From assembly GCA_903837345.1 (NCBI GenBank), contig CAILUG010000056.1:1-64000 (forward strand): a stretch of 64,000 nucleotides of DNA, given 5' to 3'. Shown piece by piece: positions 33,751 through 43,012 of the stretch. The translations under genes and the position numbers were made by a program. How positions within the stretch are numbered: position 1 is the stretch's first letter; each line of letters begins with the position of its first letter. Under the pieces are notes generated by a model. The model did no database searches, was not told the origin of the DNA, and worked only from the letters and a program-made list of their open reading frames with translations. The DNA comes from an uncultured Gammaproteobacteria bacterium. Lineage in GTDB: Bacteria > Pseudomonadota > Gammaproteobacteria > Pseudomonadales > Pseudohongiellaceae.

Positions 33751-35292
33751 TCATTTTGCACCTGCCTGCACTGCGCCGTCAGCCGGCAAGCCCAGTATCC
33801 CCACTCCATTGCCCCTGAGCACCATCTGATAGCCCAGCGCATTCAACTCCTTGTCGCCCGGGAAATAGGTGCGCCATTCAAATCCCTGGTAGTGCACCAG
33901 CAGGGCCTGGCCGGCCTGCACATTCTGCTGCATTACCTTCAGTTCATTGCCATAGTCCGGATTGGCCAACTGCGTGGTGGGTGCGTATTTGCGGGGATAT
34001 TCCCGGATATTGAGCCCGGTCTGCATCCGCAAATAATCCGGCGCGTTGGAATATACAATCTTGCCATCAAGTCCTGCCACATCCTCTATGCGCGATACTT
34101 GCGCCATGTAGGCGCTGAGATAACCTGTGCCCCGCTCATGGGCTGTGCTTATGCTTGGCCAGAGATTCAGCAACCCCGACCCCAACATCATCAGCAGCGC
34201 CAGTGCAGCCACCCACTTTTTGCGGGATTCGCTACCCAGCATTTCAATTGCACAGCAGAGCAGCATCAGCAGGATGAACAGCCATGCTGACACGAAGATG
34301 CGTTCATCAAAAGGAATGTAGGCATCAAAAAAGGATTTCGATAACAGGATGAACAGGATGTACACAACCGCATGGCACACACTGACCACCACCAGCCACT
34401 GCAGCCGTACACTGCTTTGCGCATATGCCCGCAGTGTCAACCACAAGACCGCCACGGTCGCAACAAGAGTGATCGCGGAAACCAGGTTTGGCTGTACCAG
34501 CCCCAACCATGACAACACTTCCAGCAGCAACAACTGCAGATCCGCGCCGGTTACCAGATGCACCACCAATTCCCGGTTGGTAGTTTCATTGCGGACAAAA
34601 TGGTTGACGATGATCCAGAGCAAAAACGGCAATACCGCCACCATACCGAATGCAAAAGCATTGCGAATACGTTGTTGCCAATGCACTGCAGGCAGCACCA
34701 GCAACACCAAAGCCGCCGCACCTATCCAGGCAACGCCGGCATAACGGAACATCAGGGCCGTTGCCGCCAACAGTGCAGCTCCGGACAATTGGCGGAGGTT
34801 GTTTGGCGCTTCAATGAAACGCAACAGACACAAGAGACTCAGCTGCTGGCACAACAGAAACGGCCCTTCCGACCAGGCATAGAAATTTACCTGCCACAAA
34901 TTGAAGCTGCACAGCAGCACCACACCGCCAAGCAACGGCAACCAGCTCAGTCTTCCGCACACATGTCGCAGCAAAGTCATGGCAGCCGCCAGGTTGCCGG
35001 CCAGCAACAGGCATTGCAGCACACGCGTGGCAGCCTTGATTTCCAGACCCGACAAAAAACCCAGCTTCAGCAGCAGTGGATACGCGGGCGCCCATTGGGT
35101 CGGCAATTTGAAAAGATCCGGGAGTGAGTGCAGCCGGCGGGCGGCGGCTATGTATTCGGCAGAATCAGGCGAGACGCCAACGCCCCAGGTTGCGGCGTAC
35201 CACACTGACATTGCTCCCGCCCCGCACACCAGCAGTTGCAGCAGCCACAACAATGTCTGACGGTGCCTGGCAATGAGTGTGGATGCAGTCAC
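33751..35292 (-). CDS. Multi-spanning membrane glycosyltransferase-like protein
   Basis: The protein has 513 residues and about 11 membrane helices, with a GTG start. The first periplasmic loop carries GVGVSPDSAEYIAAARRLHSL, the acidic-residue pattern seen in GT39/ArnT-type transferases that use polyprenyl-phosphate sugars. The C-terminal soluble domain (from about 420) has YSNAPDYLRMQTG and ends with EWRTYFPGDKELNALGY. It may transfer a sugar to a surface glycan or protein. The GT2 gene upstream is of the type that makes polyprenyl-phosphate sugars, a natural partner. Confidence 0.72.
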   Translation of the reverse strand: MTASTLIARHRQTLLWLLQLLVCGAGAMSVWYAATWGVGVSPDSAEYIAAARRLHSLPDLFKLPTQWAPAYPLLLKLGFLSGLEIKAATRVLQCLLLAGNLAAAMTLLRHVCGRLSWLPLLGGVVLLCSFNLWQVNFYAWSEGPFLLCQQLSLLCLLRFIEAPNNLRQLSGAALLAATALMFRYAGVAWIGAAALVLLVLPAVHWQQRIRNAFAFGMVAVLPFLLWIIVNHFVRNETTNRELVVHLVTGADLQLLLLEVLSWLGLVQPNLVSAITLVATVAVLWLTLRAYAQSSVRLQWLVVVSVCHAVVYILFILLSKSFFDAYIPFDERIFVSAWLFILLMLLCCAIEMLGSESRKKWVAALALLMMLGSGLLNLWPSISTAHERGTGYLSAYMAQVSRIEDVAGLDGKIVYSNAPDYLRMQTGLNIREYPRKYAPTTQLANPDYGNELKVMQQNVQAGQALLVHYQGFEWRTYFPGDKELNALGYQMVLRGNGVGILGLPADGAVQAGAK

Positions 35293-35304
35293 AGTCTGTG
35301 CAGT

Positions 35305-35991
35305 TCAGCGAAACAGGTTGTATTTGAGAATACAGTAAATTGCGCGAATTCCGTCCTTCCAGCCGATTTTCTTGCCTTCGGCATAGGTGCGTCCGTAGTA
35401 GGAAATACCGACTTCAAAGATGCGCAGGTTGCGGCGCGCGAGCTTGGCGGTGATTTCCGGTTCGAACCCGAAACGGTTTTCTTCAATCGGTATCGACTGG
35501 ATCACCTCGCGACGGAACACCTTGTAACAGGTTTCCATGTCGGTCAGGTTCAGATTGGTGAACATGTTGGACAACAAGGTCAGCATGCCATTGCCGATCC
35601 GGTGCCAGAAGTACAGTACCCGGTGCGGTGCGGCGCCTATAAAGCGGGAACCGAACACAACGTCAGCCTTGCCTTGCGCGATTGGCTCCACCAGCAATGC
35701 ATATTCGTTGGGATCGTATTCAAGATCAGCATCCTGGATTATCACCACATCGCCGGTAGCATGCTGAAAACCGGTGCGCAGTGCTGCACCTTTGCCCTGG
35801 TTCACCTGGTGATAAATGATCTGGCTGACCTGCCCCTGCAGTTTCGCCAGTTCGGCATGGGTACCATCCCGTGAACAGTCATCAACAATGATGATCTCCT
35901 TGTCGGGATAGGGGGCCGCGTTGACTGCAGCCACCAGTGATGCAATCGTGTGCTCTTCGTTGTAGCAGGGAATGATGATGGACAGTTTCAT
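35305..35991 (-). CDS. Glycosyltransferase family 2 (polyprenyl-phosphate sugar synthase-like)
   Basis: The protein has 228 residues and a GT-A fold. [16 protein letters not shown] is the GT2 start, followed by [20 protein letters not shown] and the metal-binding DXD-like QDADLEYDP. It resembles dolichol/undecaprenyl-phosphate mannose synthases. No C-terminal membrane helices are seen, so it is a peripheral enzyme. It lies 12 nt from the GT39-like gene and 13 nt from the UXS gene, so all are one operon. The sugar donor is not determined. Confidence 0.88.
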   Translation of the reverse strand: MKLSIIIPCYNEEHTIASLVAAVNAAPYPDKEIIIVDDCSRDGTHAELAKLQGQVSQIIYHQVNQGKGAALRTGFQHATGDVVIIQDADLEYDPNEYALLVEPIAQGKADVVFGSRFIGAAPHRVLYFWHRIGNGMLTLLSNMFTNLNLTDMETCYKVFRREVIQSIPIEENRFGFEPEITAKLARRNLRIFEVGISYYGRTYAEGKKIGWKDGIRAIYCILKYNLFR

Positions 35992-36004
35992 GCAGTGGCG
36001 TTTC

Positions 36005-36982
36005 CTATACTGCTATCAGGCGTTTGAAATAGTCGATTACATGGGTCAGGCCCTGCTCCAGCTGTATGCGAGGCTCCCAGTCGAGGACCGACTTGGCCAG
36101 CGTGATGTCGGGCTTGCGCTGTTTCGGGTCATCCTGCGGCAATGGCTGAAACACCAGTTTCGATTTTGAGCCAGTCAGCTTCAGCACCAGCTCGGCCAGT
36201 TGACGAATTGTGAATTCGCCAGGATTGCCAAGATTGACCGGGCCGGTGGTCTGGTCCTGGTTCATCAGTCGCACGAAGGCTTCGATCATGTCGTCGACAT
36301 AGCAGAATGAACGTGTCTGGTTGCCTTCGCCATAGATGGTGATGTCCTGTCCCTGCAGTGCCTGCACCACAAAATTGCTGACCACGCGGCCGTCATTCGG
36401 ATGCATGCGCGGACCATAACAGTTGAATATGCGTGCGACCCGGATTTCCACCTGATGCTGGCGGTGATAATCGAAAAACAGGGTTTCGGCGCAGCGCTTG
36501 CCTTCATCGTAACAACTGCGCGGGCCTATTGTATTGACTCGGCCCAGATAGCTTTCCGGTTGCGGACTGATTTCGGGATCACCATACACTTCCGAGGTGG
36601 ATGCCTGGAAAATGCGGGCTCGGGTGCGCTTGGCCAGCCCCAGCATGTTGATGCTGCCGTGCACTGCGGTTTTCACTGTCTGTACCGGGTCATGCTGGTA
36701 ATGCACTGGCGAGGCCGGGCAAGCCAGGTTGTAGATCTGGTCCACTTCCAGATAAAGCGGGAAGGTGATGTCGTGGCGCAGCAACTCGAAACGGCGATGC
36801 TCCAGCAAGTGCTCTACATTGCTTTTGTTGCCGGTGAAGAAATTGTCGGCGCAGATGACTTCGTGACCATCATTGAGCAGGCGTTCGCACAGATGCGAAC
36901 CCAGAAACCCGGCGCCGCCGGTCACCAGAATGCGCTGACCAAGCAGGTCGTGGCTACGAAGTTTGGCTCGTGAATAACTCAA
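36005..36982 (-). CDS. UDP-glucuronate decarboxylase (UXS), UDP-xylose-forming
   Basis: The protein has 325 residues and an extended SDR fold. [15 protein letters not shown] is the NAD-binding loop, [16 protein letters not shown] is UXS-specific, [10 protein letters not shown] holds the Thr/Ser and SCYDEGKR holds the Tyr and Lys. [21 protein letters not shown] is also UXS-specific. It converts UDP-glucuronate to UDP-xylose in the cytoplasm. The start is TTG at 36982 with AAGGA seven nt before it; there is no good upstream ATG. It heads the minus-strand glycan operon. Confidence 0.92.
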   Translation of the reverse strand: MSYSRAKLRSHDLLGQRILVTGGAGFLGSHLCERLLNDGHEVICADNFFTGNKSNVEHLLEHRRFELLRHDITFPLYLEVDQIYNLACPASPVHYQHDPVQTVKTAVHGSINMLGLAKRTRARIFQASTSEVYGDPEISPQPESYLGRVNTIGPRSCYDEGKRCAETLFFDYHRQHQVEIRVARIFNCYGPRMHPNDGRVVSNFVVQALQGQDITIYGEGNQTRSFCYVDDMIEAFVRLMNQDQTTGPVNLGNPGEFTIRQLAELVLKLTGSKSKLVFQPLPQDDPKQRKPDITLAKSVLDWEPRIQLEQGLTHVIDYFKRLIAV

Positions 36983-37110
36983 TCGGGATTCCTTGTTGTC
37001 TGGCCCACTGTCGCCGCCGACTATAGCCCACCCTCCCGGGCAAGTCGAAACAACAGCGTCACAATTTCGGCAAGAATTTCCGGTTCTCGCCTTTTATATT
37101 TGAAACGGAT

Positions 37111-37317
37111 TAGAGCAGTCGGGCTTCTCCGTGAAGATTACGGGGACACGCATGAAGTACCGGCTACCCCGGCCCAGCCACTCGGCATAGCCGAGTGTCG
37201 TTCAGCAAAGCACAAAGCTACGCTTTGTAAACGCTTTGCTTCACCCCTGTAGCTCCCTGCGGCCATCCATGGCCGCAGAGGTCCCCTCCACCTTCACGGA
37301 GAAGCCTTCTTCCAAAT
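37111..37317 (-). repeat. Hairpin repeat, copy B (long form)
   Basis: Arms of 15 bp (GGCTTCTCCGTGAAG, 37122-37136, and its complement 37292-37306) enclose GGGGAC (37142-37147) with GTCCCC (37281-37286). The apex has a 10-bp-arm palindrome at 37257-37278 (CTGCGGCCAT/ATGGCCGCAG). Two further hairpins, CACTCGGC/GCCGAGTG (37179-37197) and ACAAAGC/GCTTTGT (37212-37228), are inserted relative to copy A. It is in reverse orientation to copy A. Confidence 0.85.
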
Positions 37318-37385
37318 ACAGTTTGCATTCCCAAAGGCCACTGGTATTCGCCTGTTTTCATTTCGACACTGAAAAATCTTGCTCC

Positions 37386-37503
37386 GAACTTGAGAGCCTT
37401 GGGCCGCCAAGCACTTCTGAAACCGTCGGAGGCCAGGGATGGCCGGAGGCGAGCCTACAGGGACGTACTTGTGGCGCGTTTCAGAAGCCTGTCTCTGCCC
37501 AAG
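37386..37503 (+). repeat. Hairpin repeat, copy C
   Basis: An outer pair CTTGGGC/GCCCAAG (37398-37404 with 37497-37503) and an inner pair CTTCTGAAAC/GTTTCAGAAG (37414-37423 with 37478-37487) fold into one hairpin. The loop has GGCCAGGGATGGCC and the family core CCTACAGGGACGTACT. About 84 nt align with copy D at 1-83. It lies 100 nt upstream of the 201-aa membrane protein gene. Confidence 0.85.
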
Positions 37504-37550
37504 ACTGTGCGTTGAGCCGTGGTCATCGTGCGCACCATGCACTACCAAAT

Positions 37551-37567
37551 ACTTTAATTTGCAAAGT
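37551..37567 (+). promoter_or_regulatory. Operator-like palindrome upstream of the winged-helix operon
   Basis: ACTTTAATTTGCAAAGT has 5-bp perfect arms and lies 39 nt before the ATG of the membrane-protein/regulator operon. A near-identical site is found at 38607-38623. TTGACA at 37570-37575 could be a -35 element. Autoregulation by the winged-helix protein is inference. Confidence 0.55.
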
Positions 37568-37605
37568 ACTTGACAGTATATTAATTACCCCGGAAACTTT
37601 GCGAC

Positions 37606-38211
37606 ATGAATAACAAGCCCAATACCAGGTCCGACTCGCCAGTCCCTCTGCACGGGGTCGCTGCCGACAACCTGCGTTTCATCCGCGCCACGATGGAGAG
37701 TGCCACAGCCTTTACCGGCGTTTCCGGCAAAGGCTATGTGCTGGCCGGGCTTACCGCCAGTGTTGCTGCCTGGATAGCTGCCTTGCAGCAGACCAGCACC
37801 GGCTGGCTGCTGGTCTGGCTGCTGGAGGCCCTGCTCGCCGCCAGCGTGATGCTGATGCTGACCTCCGAGAAAGCCCGGGTTCAGGGCAAGTCGCTGTGGT
37901 CCGGCAGTGGTCGCAAATTGCTGTTTGCGTTTCTGCCCACCATGGCGGTTGGTGCGATTGTCACCCTCGCCTTTCAATTACAAGGCAATACGCTGCTGCT
38001 GTCCGGGTTGTGGCTGATTCTGTATGGCGCTGCCGTGATGACTGCAGGCGCTCATTCAATCAAACCGATCCCGGTGATGGGTTTGCTGTTCATTCTGCTG
38101 GGCAGTCTGCAGCTGTTGGGACTGGCACCGATGAACCTGAGCATGGGACTTGGCTTCGGCGGGCTCCATGTTGTATTCGGCATTCTGATCTGGAGGCGTC
38201 ATGGCGGCTAG
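37606..38211 (+). CDS. Membrane protein of unknown function, paired with regulator
   Basis: The protein has 201 residues: a polar N-terminal 45 residues, then about six membrane helices (for instance LAGLTASVAAWIAAL and LLLSGLWLILYGAAVMTA). I recognise no catalytic motif. Its 3' end overlaps the regulator gene by 11 nt, so the two are cotranscribed and probably linked in function. It is preceded by the operator-like palindrome. Similar small membrane proteins next to HTH_27 regulators are known, but their role is not. Confidence 0.75.
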   Translation: MNNKPNTRSDSPVPLHGVAADNLRFIRATMESATAFTGVSGKGYVLAGLTASVAAWIAALQQTSTGWLLVWLLEALLAASVMLMLTSEKARVQGKSLWSGSGRKLLFAFLPTMAVGAIVTLAFQLQGNTLLLSGLWLILYGAAVMTAGAHSIKPIPVMGLLFILLGSLQLLGLAPMNLSMGLGFGGLHVVFGILIWRRHGG

Positions 38212-38581
38212 TTCGCGCACCACCAAACCTGTTACTCCCGCAAAACCGGTGAAACCGGCACTGAAAGTGGCCAAGAACGAACCTGCCACCGGTCTCGACA
38301 AACTGATTCATGAGCGTACACGTCTGGCTCTGGTCAGTGCTCTCGCTGCCAACAGTGTGATGACCTTCAATGACTTGAAATCATTGTTGCAAATCACTGA
38401 TGGCAACCTCAGCGTGCACGCCCGCAAGCTGGAAGAGGCCGGCTATCTGGAATGCAGCAAGGGTTATGAAGGTCGGCTGCCCCGCACTGAATACAGATTA
38501 AGTGCAAGCGGGCGCACAGCACTGCAGAAATATGTAACCCATATGGAAGCGCTGCTGGGTGCAGTAAAAAGATCCGGCTGA
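38201..38581 (+). CDS. Winged-helix transcriptional regulator (HTH_27-like)
   Basis: The protein has 126 residues. A Lys/Pro-rich N-terminal 30 residues lead to a winged-helix domain: LDKLIHERTRLALVSALAAN, then the recognition helix region TDGNLSVHARKLEEAGY and the wing KGYEGRLPRTEYRLSASG. This matches the HTH_27/MarR-like small regulators. The two palindromes at 37551 and 38607 are likely binding sites, giving autoregulation and control of the following membrane genes. The effector is unknown. Confidence 0.87.
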   Translation: MAASSRTTKPVTPAKPVKPALKVAKNEPATGLDKLIHERTRLALVSALAANSVMTFNDLKSLLQITDGNLSVHARKLEEAGYLECSKGYEGRLPRTEYRLSASGRTALQKYVTHMEALLGAVKRSG

Positions 38582-38606
38582 TCACGGCGCATTTTTTTGA
38601 CCATTA

Positions 38607-38623
38607 ACTTTGAATTTTAAAGT
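38607..38623 (+). promoter_or_regulatory. Second operator-like palindrome, same motif
   Basis: ACTTTGAATTTTAAAGT, extended by one more base pair on each side, matches the site at 37551-37567 in the form ACTTT(N)7AAAGT with a shared following CTT. It lies 27 nt before the ATG of the next gene and would let one regulator control both units. Confidence 0.6.
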
Positions 38624-38650
38624 TCTTTGAGAACAACAGGTGAACCAGTC

Positions 38651-38968
38651 ATGAACCCGACAATTTCCGATTCACCCTTCGCGTTGCTGAAACTGCCCAG
38701 CGCCTGGCTGCCACTGGTGTTGTCATTTGCAGTCATTCTGATGCTGATTGGCTTCCTGGTTTTCGTGGGCAAGCCAGAGATACCTGCACAAGATGAAGGT
38801 GTCGGTGCACACATGTTCCAGATACTTATGGGGGCACAACTGCCAATCGTCGGATATTTCATGCTGAGGTGGCTGCCCAGATATCCGGCCAAAGGCATGG
38901 TTGTACTCGCTCTGGTGCTGGTGGGCTGGGTACTCGCCTGTCTGCCTGTCTATTTGCTGGGACTTTGA
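38651..38968 (+). CDS. Small membrane protein (105 aa)
   Basis: The protein has 105 residues and three membrane helices (LPLVLSFAVILMLIGFLVFV, LMGAQLPIVGYFML and VVLALVLVGWVLACLPVYLL). I chose the ATG at 38651; an upstream in-frame start has no support. No family is recognised. It is first of a three-gene run (10 nt to the next gene) ending in a DUF4173 protein, and lies behind the second operator. Confidence 0.75.
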   Translation: MNPTISDSPFALLKLPSAWLPLVLSFAVILMLIGFLVFVGKPEIPAQDEGVGAHMFQILMGAQLPIVGYFMLRWLPRYPAKGMVVLALVLVGWVLACLPVYLLGL

Positions 38969-38978
38969 GGAGGTGTCG

Positions 38979-39197
38979 ATGAAACCTGTCTGGTACAAAA
39001 AATTCGGCTGGCTGTTTTTGCCCATCAGTTGGGAAGGTTGGTTGTTGGCGCTGTTGGGTCTGTTGTTCTGTGTGCAGGTGTTTATCGCGATAGACCGCCA
39101 TTCCCACTCGGTAAGCGACACGTTTTACGGTATTTTCCCGTATTTCGCCTGTTGCTTCCTGCTGCTCGACTGGGTGGCACGCCATCGCTCGGAGTAA
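38979..39197 (+). CDS. Small membrane protein (72 aa)
   Basis: The protein has 72 residues and two membrane helices (GWLLALLGLLFCVQVFIAI and GIFPYFACCFLLLDWVA). A strong GAGGAGG precedes the ATG, which is why I prefer this start. Family unknown. It sits between the 105-aa membrane protein and the DUF4173 gene, 6 nt from the latter. It may be a subunit of a membrane complex with them. Confidence 0.75.
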   Translation: MKPVWYKKFGWLFLPISWEGWLLALLGLLFCVQVFIAIDRHSHSVSDTFYGIFPYFACCFLLLDWVARHRSE

Positions 39198-39203
39198 GAT
39201 TGC

Positions 39204-40670
39204 ATGATGCCGGTTTTGATCAACTCCACTCCCAGGCAAACCCTGTCGCTGGCAGTTGTGCTGGGGCTGGTGGGCGACCAGCTGGTCTGGGGCGCGGGTC
39301 TGACCGGACCGGTGCTGCTGATCTGGCTGAGCATGCTGGTGCTCGTTGCCGCCTGGCTGGCCCGTTACAACAACTGGTGCAGACAACTGTTGCTGTGGGG
39401 TGGTGTAGCCGTGCTGGCAGCAGCGATGCGGCTGTTGCTGACCTTACCCATAGTTGACCTGGCCATGCTGGCAATCATGGTTGCTGCCGCCGCACAGATT
39501 CTGCTGCGTACCGCGGGATTCAGTTTTCGGCAAGCGGATGCCTGGCAGCAAGTGCTGGCACATCTGGCCGTACCACTGCAGACCTTGCTTGGCGGCTTTC
39601 CGGTTCTGGGCAGGCTGGAGTTCAAACCAGCCCCTGCACATCCTGCCATTTACGCGGGGTTGCGAGGCTTGTTGTTTGCCAGCCCGCTGCTGCTGGCGTT
39701 TACGTTGTTGTTTTCTGCCGCTGATATCACCTTTGAAAATTATCTGACGCAACTCCCTGCACTGTTCTTGCCGACCATGCTCCAGCATCTGCTGCTGGTG
39801 CTGTTGATCAGCTGGCTCGCACTCGGCCTGCTGGCCAGCGCCTGGCAACCTCGCACTGCCCGTGCCAGCCCGGTCATGGCTTCCAGACTGGGAGCAACCG
39901 AAACCCTGGTCATGATGGGCTTGCTGACGCTGCTGTTCATCAGCTTCGCATCATTGCAGTTAAGTCATCTGTTGCGTGATGCCACTGGTATCGCGCTGAC
40001 CACGGGTCTCTCAACAGCCGAATATGCGCGTTATGGCTTCTTCCAGTTGGTGTGGATAGCAGCACTCGCACTCCTGATGCTGCAAGTACTGTCTGCCTGC
40101 ATCGATAACCAGCGTTTATTCGCAGGTTTTGGCGCGGTGCTGCTGTTGTGTGTGCTGATCGTGCTGGCCTCTGCCGTACAACGCATGCAGTTCTATATCC
40201 AGAGTTTCGGGCTCAGCATTGATCGGGTGGTGGCAAGCACGGTGATGCTGTGGCTGGCGGCAAGTCTGCTGTTGTTCGCTGCTACCATGCTGCGCAACCG
40301 GCCTGAGGGTTTTGCTTCCGGCACAGTCAGCCTCGGCATTGCAATCTGTTTTGGCCTGGCACTGGTGAACCCGGCGGCACTGGTGGCTCGCATCAACATC
40401 GACCGCTCGCTCAACCAGCAGCAAATACTGGATCTGGGCTATCTGATCCAGCTCGGACCTGATGCAACACCCACCTTGCTGGAATATTGGCCGCAACTTG
40501 CGCATGACACGCAATGCGGAGTTGCCAATGACCTTGTCCGGAAGTGGCTGACCAATGACAACACCAATGTGCAGCAAATGCAGGATTGGCGACACTGGAA
40601 TCTTGCCAATTACCGGGCACTGACAGTGGTGCAGGCCCACCGTCAACAGCTTCTGGCAGCATGCCAGTAG
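39204..40670 (+). CDS. DUF4173-like multi-spanning membrane protein
   Basis: The protein has 488 residues and about 11 membrane helices. The segment GLSTAEYARYGFFQLVWIA matches the T/S-AEYARRGFFEL signature of DUF4173/DUF4153 proteins. The C-terminal 90 residues are soluble (QILDLGYLIQLGPDATPTLL). The role is unknown. In other genomes such proteins are encoded beside HTH regulators and small membrane proteins, as here. It is the last gene of its unit and converges on the hybrid kinase gene (16 nt). Confidence 0.82.
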   Translation: MMPVLINSTPRQTLSLAVVLGLVGDQLVWGAGLTGPVLLIWLSMLVLVAAWLARYNNWCRQLLLWGGVAVLAAAMRLLLTLPIVDLAMLAIMVAAAAQILLRTAGFSFRQADAWQQVLAHLAVPLQTLLGGFPVLGRLEFKPAPAHPAIYAGLRGLLFASPLLLAFTLLFSAADITFENYLTQLPALFLPTMLQHLLLVLLISWLALGLLASAWQPRTARASPVMASRLGATETLVMMGLLTLLFISFASLQLSHLLRDATGIALTTGLSTAEYARYGFFQLVWIAALALLMLQVLSACIDNQRLFAGFGAVLLLCVLIVLASAVQRMQFYIQSFGLSIDRVVASTVMLWLAASLLLFAATMLRNRPEGFASGTVSLGIAICFGLALVNPAALVARINIDRSLNQQQILDLGYLIQLGPDATPTLLEYWPQLAHDTQCGVANDLVRKWLTNDNTNVQQMQDWRHWNLANYRALTVVQAHRQQLLAACQ

Positions 40671-40686
40671 CAGCCGTCCCCCGGAT

Positions 40687-42468
40687 TTAACGATCCAGTT
40701 TGCGCAAAATGGTAGTCACCAGTTCTGCGGGATGGAATGGCTTGCGGACACAGGTCAGCTCACCAACTTGAATACCACGCAGCAACAATTCCTCATCGAC
40801 ATAGCCGGAGCAAAGCACGACTTCAATGCCTGGACGAACTTCAAGCAATCGCTCAATCACCCTCGCCGAGGATGCGCCTGGCATCACACCATCCAGACAC
40901 AGCAAATCAAAATGCACAGCCGCATTTTCGATCTTGCGCAAGGCTTCATCACCATTGGTGGCGGTTATCACCTTGAATCCGGCATGTTCCAGCGTGGCTG
41001 TGATGGTGCCGAGCACCGCCAGCTGATCATCGACCACCAGAATGGTGAGACCAGTGCCGCTCTCCACCCGCAATTTACCCTGGCTCGCCACCGGTACTGC
41101 GTCCGCGGTATCAGAGGCAGCAGCACGGGGCAGCAACAAAATCATGTTTGTGCCCTTGCCCGCAGCCGATTCAACCTTGATGGAACCACCGGCATCCAGC
41201 ACCATGCTCTGCACCAGCGTAAGTCCCAGTCCGCTTCCACTGCCAGCCCGCTTGGTGGTGAAAAACGGCTCAAACATGCGTTTGAGAGTTGCCTCATCCA
41301 GCCCGGCTCCGGAGTCCTGGACACCCAGCACCACCATTTCCTGCAGCTGGTCCTCAGTTGCCTCCAGCAACCGCACGCTGATCTCGATGCTGCCAGCACC
41401 AGTTATGGCATCGCGGGCGTTTGCCACAAGGTTCAGCAGCATGCGCTCAAGAGTGAAAGGCACGATGCGAACCAGTGCATGCACGGCATCAACCCTGACA
41501 GACAGCCGGATATCATCAGGTACCAGTCGTTGCAGCGTCGGTTTCATGCGCTCAAGGTACTCACCAAGATCAACAATTTTTGCCGATGAAGGATCCTTGC
41601 GACTCAGCATCAGCAGTTCCTGTGTCAACTCCGATGAATGCAGGGATGCACCTTGTATTTGTGTCAGAAAATTGTGGACCTCGGGATCCAGTCCCGGCTT
41701 TTGCAGCGCCAGTTCGGTATTGCCCATGATGACAGTAAGGATGTTGTTGAAATCGTGGGCCACACCGCCTGCCAGACGGCCGAGGGATTCCAGCCGGTGT
41801 GATTCGGCCAGCGCAAGCCTGGCTGACTCGCGTTCGGCTTCCGCATTCAGTTTCAGCTGGTTGGTAGCCAGTTCCCTGTCCCGTGCCAGTTGCAGATCAC
41901 GGGTTTCCAGTTCAAGCCGTTCGCAAACAAAAATTACCGCTGTGGCCGTACCTCCGCCAAATACCAGCAAGGCCAGGGCACCACGAATCCAGGGGTTGGC
42001 ATAGTTGGGATCCCAGTTGCTGAATTCCACCGGGGGTGCCAGTCCATGGAGCACCACGAACCCGGCAATCGCAAGTGACAACAAAGAGAGCAACAGACAA
42101 ACCAGGCTTCCGATCCTGCCGAAAAACAGCCCTGACAGTACAATCATCAGAATTGGAATCGCACCCGTGGCGGTAATGAGACCACCCCGCAATTGCAGCG
42201 CCATGGTGGTCAACCCCAACAACAGCAGAAACAAAAAAGCTGTTGCCTGGAACGACAACCATCTGCGCAACAGACACAGCAAAGGAAACAGCAGGGTTCC
42301 TGCGGTGACAGCGACCACCATTGCTGTCGCATTGCGATGAACAAAGGCATTCACCAGCACCAGCGAACTCAGCAAGGGCACACCAAAAGCCGAGAGCAGC
42401 AGTGCTTTATCGAGCACTTCCCGGCCCAGGCGTTGCAAAGGGGTTCCACCCGGCATTTCAGAATTCAT
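40687..42468 (-). CDS. Membrane hybrid histidine kinase (HisKA, HATPase, receiver)
   Basis: The protein has 593 residues. About six membrane helices occupy residues 20-190 (MIVLSGLFFGRIGSL, LALLVFGGGTATAVIFV) without a large outside domain, so it probably senses within the membrane. A coiled coil leads to HisKA with His238 (GGVAHDFNNIL), HATPase (NARDAITGAG, GSGSGLGLTLV) and a C-terminal receiver with Asp526 (LCLDGVMPG) and Lys in VRKPF. It would autophosphorylate and pass phosphate to its own receiver and then to a partner. No response regulator is adjacent. Confidence 0.9.
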   Translation of the reverse strand: MNSEMPGGTPLQRLGREVLDKALLLSAFGVPLLSSLVLVNAFVHRNATAMVVAVTAGTLLFPLLCLLRRWLSFQATAFLFLLLLGLTTMALQLRGGLITATGAIPILMIVLSGLFFGRIGSLVCLLLSLLSLAIAGFVVLHGLAPPVEFSNWDPNYANPWIRGALALLVFGGGTATAVIFVCERLELETRDLQLARDRELATNQLKLNAEAERESARLALAESHRLESLGRLAGGVAHDFNNILTVIMGNTELALQKPGLDPEVHNFLTQIQGASLHSSELTQELLMLSRKDPSSAKIVDLGEYLERMKPTLQRLVPDDIRLSVRVDAVHALVRIVPFTLERMLLNLVANARDAITGAGSIEISVRLLEATEDQLQEMVVLGVQDSGAGLDEATLKRMFEPFFTTKRAGSGSGLGLTLVQSMVLDAGGSIKVESAAGKGTNMILLLPRAAASDTADAVPVASQGKLRVESGTGLTILVVDDQLAVLGTITATLEHAGFKVITATNGDEALRKIENAAVHFDLLCLDGVMPGASSARVIERLLEVRPGIEVVLCSGYVDEELLLRGIQVGELTCVRKPFHPAELVTTILRKLDR

Positions 42469-42520
42469 CTGCTGCTCTTCTGGCTGTCTTAGTGGAAGCA
42501 GTCATGCAACTGAATGCAGC

Positions 42521-43012
42521 TTATTTGGCTTCAGCCTGCTGTTTCATGACTTTCAGCATTCCTTCGAACTGGGTCCGACGACGGGCAACATCTGCATCCT
42601 TGGCGGCCTGGTCGGCCTTGTCGGATTCATCCACCATCAATGTGTACAGGATTTTGGAAGTGGTTTTACTGACAGGCTTTGCTTCCATATAACCGTGGTA
42701 TTGATCATAGAACTTGCCCTCTACTACCGGCTGATCGTAGCCATAGGACAGCTCGGTTTTGCCCACCAGGATTTCCTTGATGCGGCCACCGGCCAACGAC
42801 CTTACCGTGCCAATACCACCATCCCCTGACACAATCTCGCAGGTCAGTTGTGGAGCCCATTTGGCAATATCACAGTATCCGCCCACTTTGGCCCACACTT
42901 CCGCAGCCGGTTTGGCAACATCGATTTCCATTTTGATGGCTACATATTCCGGCGCTGCCTGGATCGACATTGAAAATGCCAGCGCTAGCAGTGCAGTTAT
43001 TGGGCGATACAT
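42521..43012 (-). CDS. Exported SRPBCC / START-like lipid-binding protein
   Basis: The protein has 163 residues with a signal peptide (ITALLALAFSMSIQAAPE). The rest resembles the polyketide cyclase/SRPBCC fold (KMEIDVAKPAAEVWAKVGGYCDIAKW), a pocket for hydrophobic ligands. It might carry or modify a small molecule in the periplasm. Divergent from the DUF1592 operon, with about 235 nt between them. Ligand unknown. Confidence 0.82.
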   Translation of the reverse strand: MYRPITALLALAFSMSIQAAPEYVAIKMEIDVAKPAAEVWAKVGGYCDIAKWAPQLTCEIVSGDGGIGTVRSLAGGRIKEILVGKTELSYGYDQPVVEGKFYDQYHGYMEAKPVSKTTSKILYTLMVDESDKADQAAKDADVARRRTQFEGMLKVMKQQAEAK

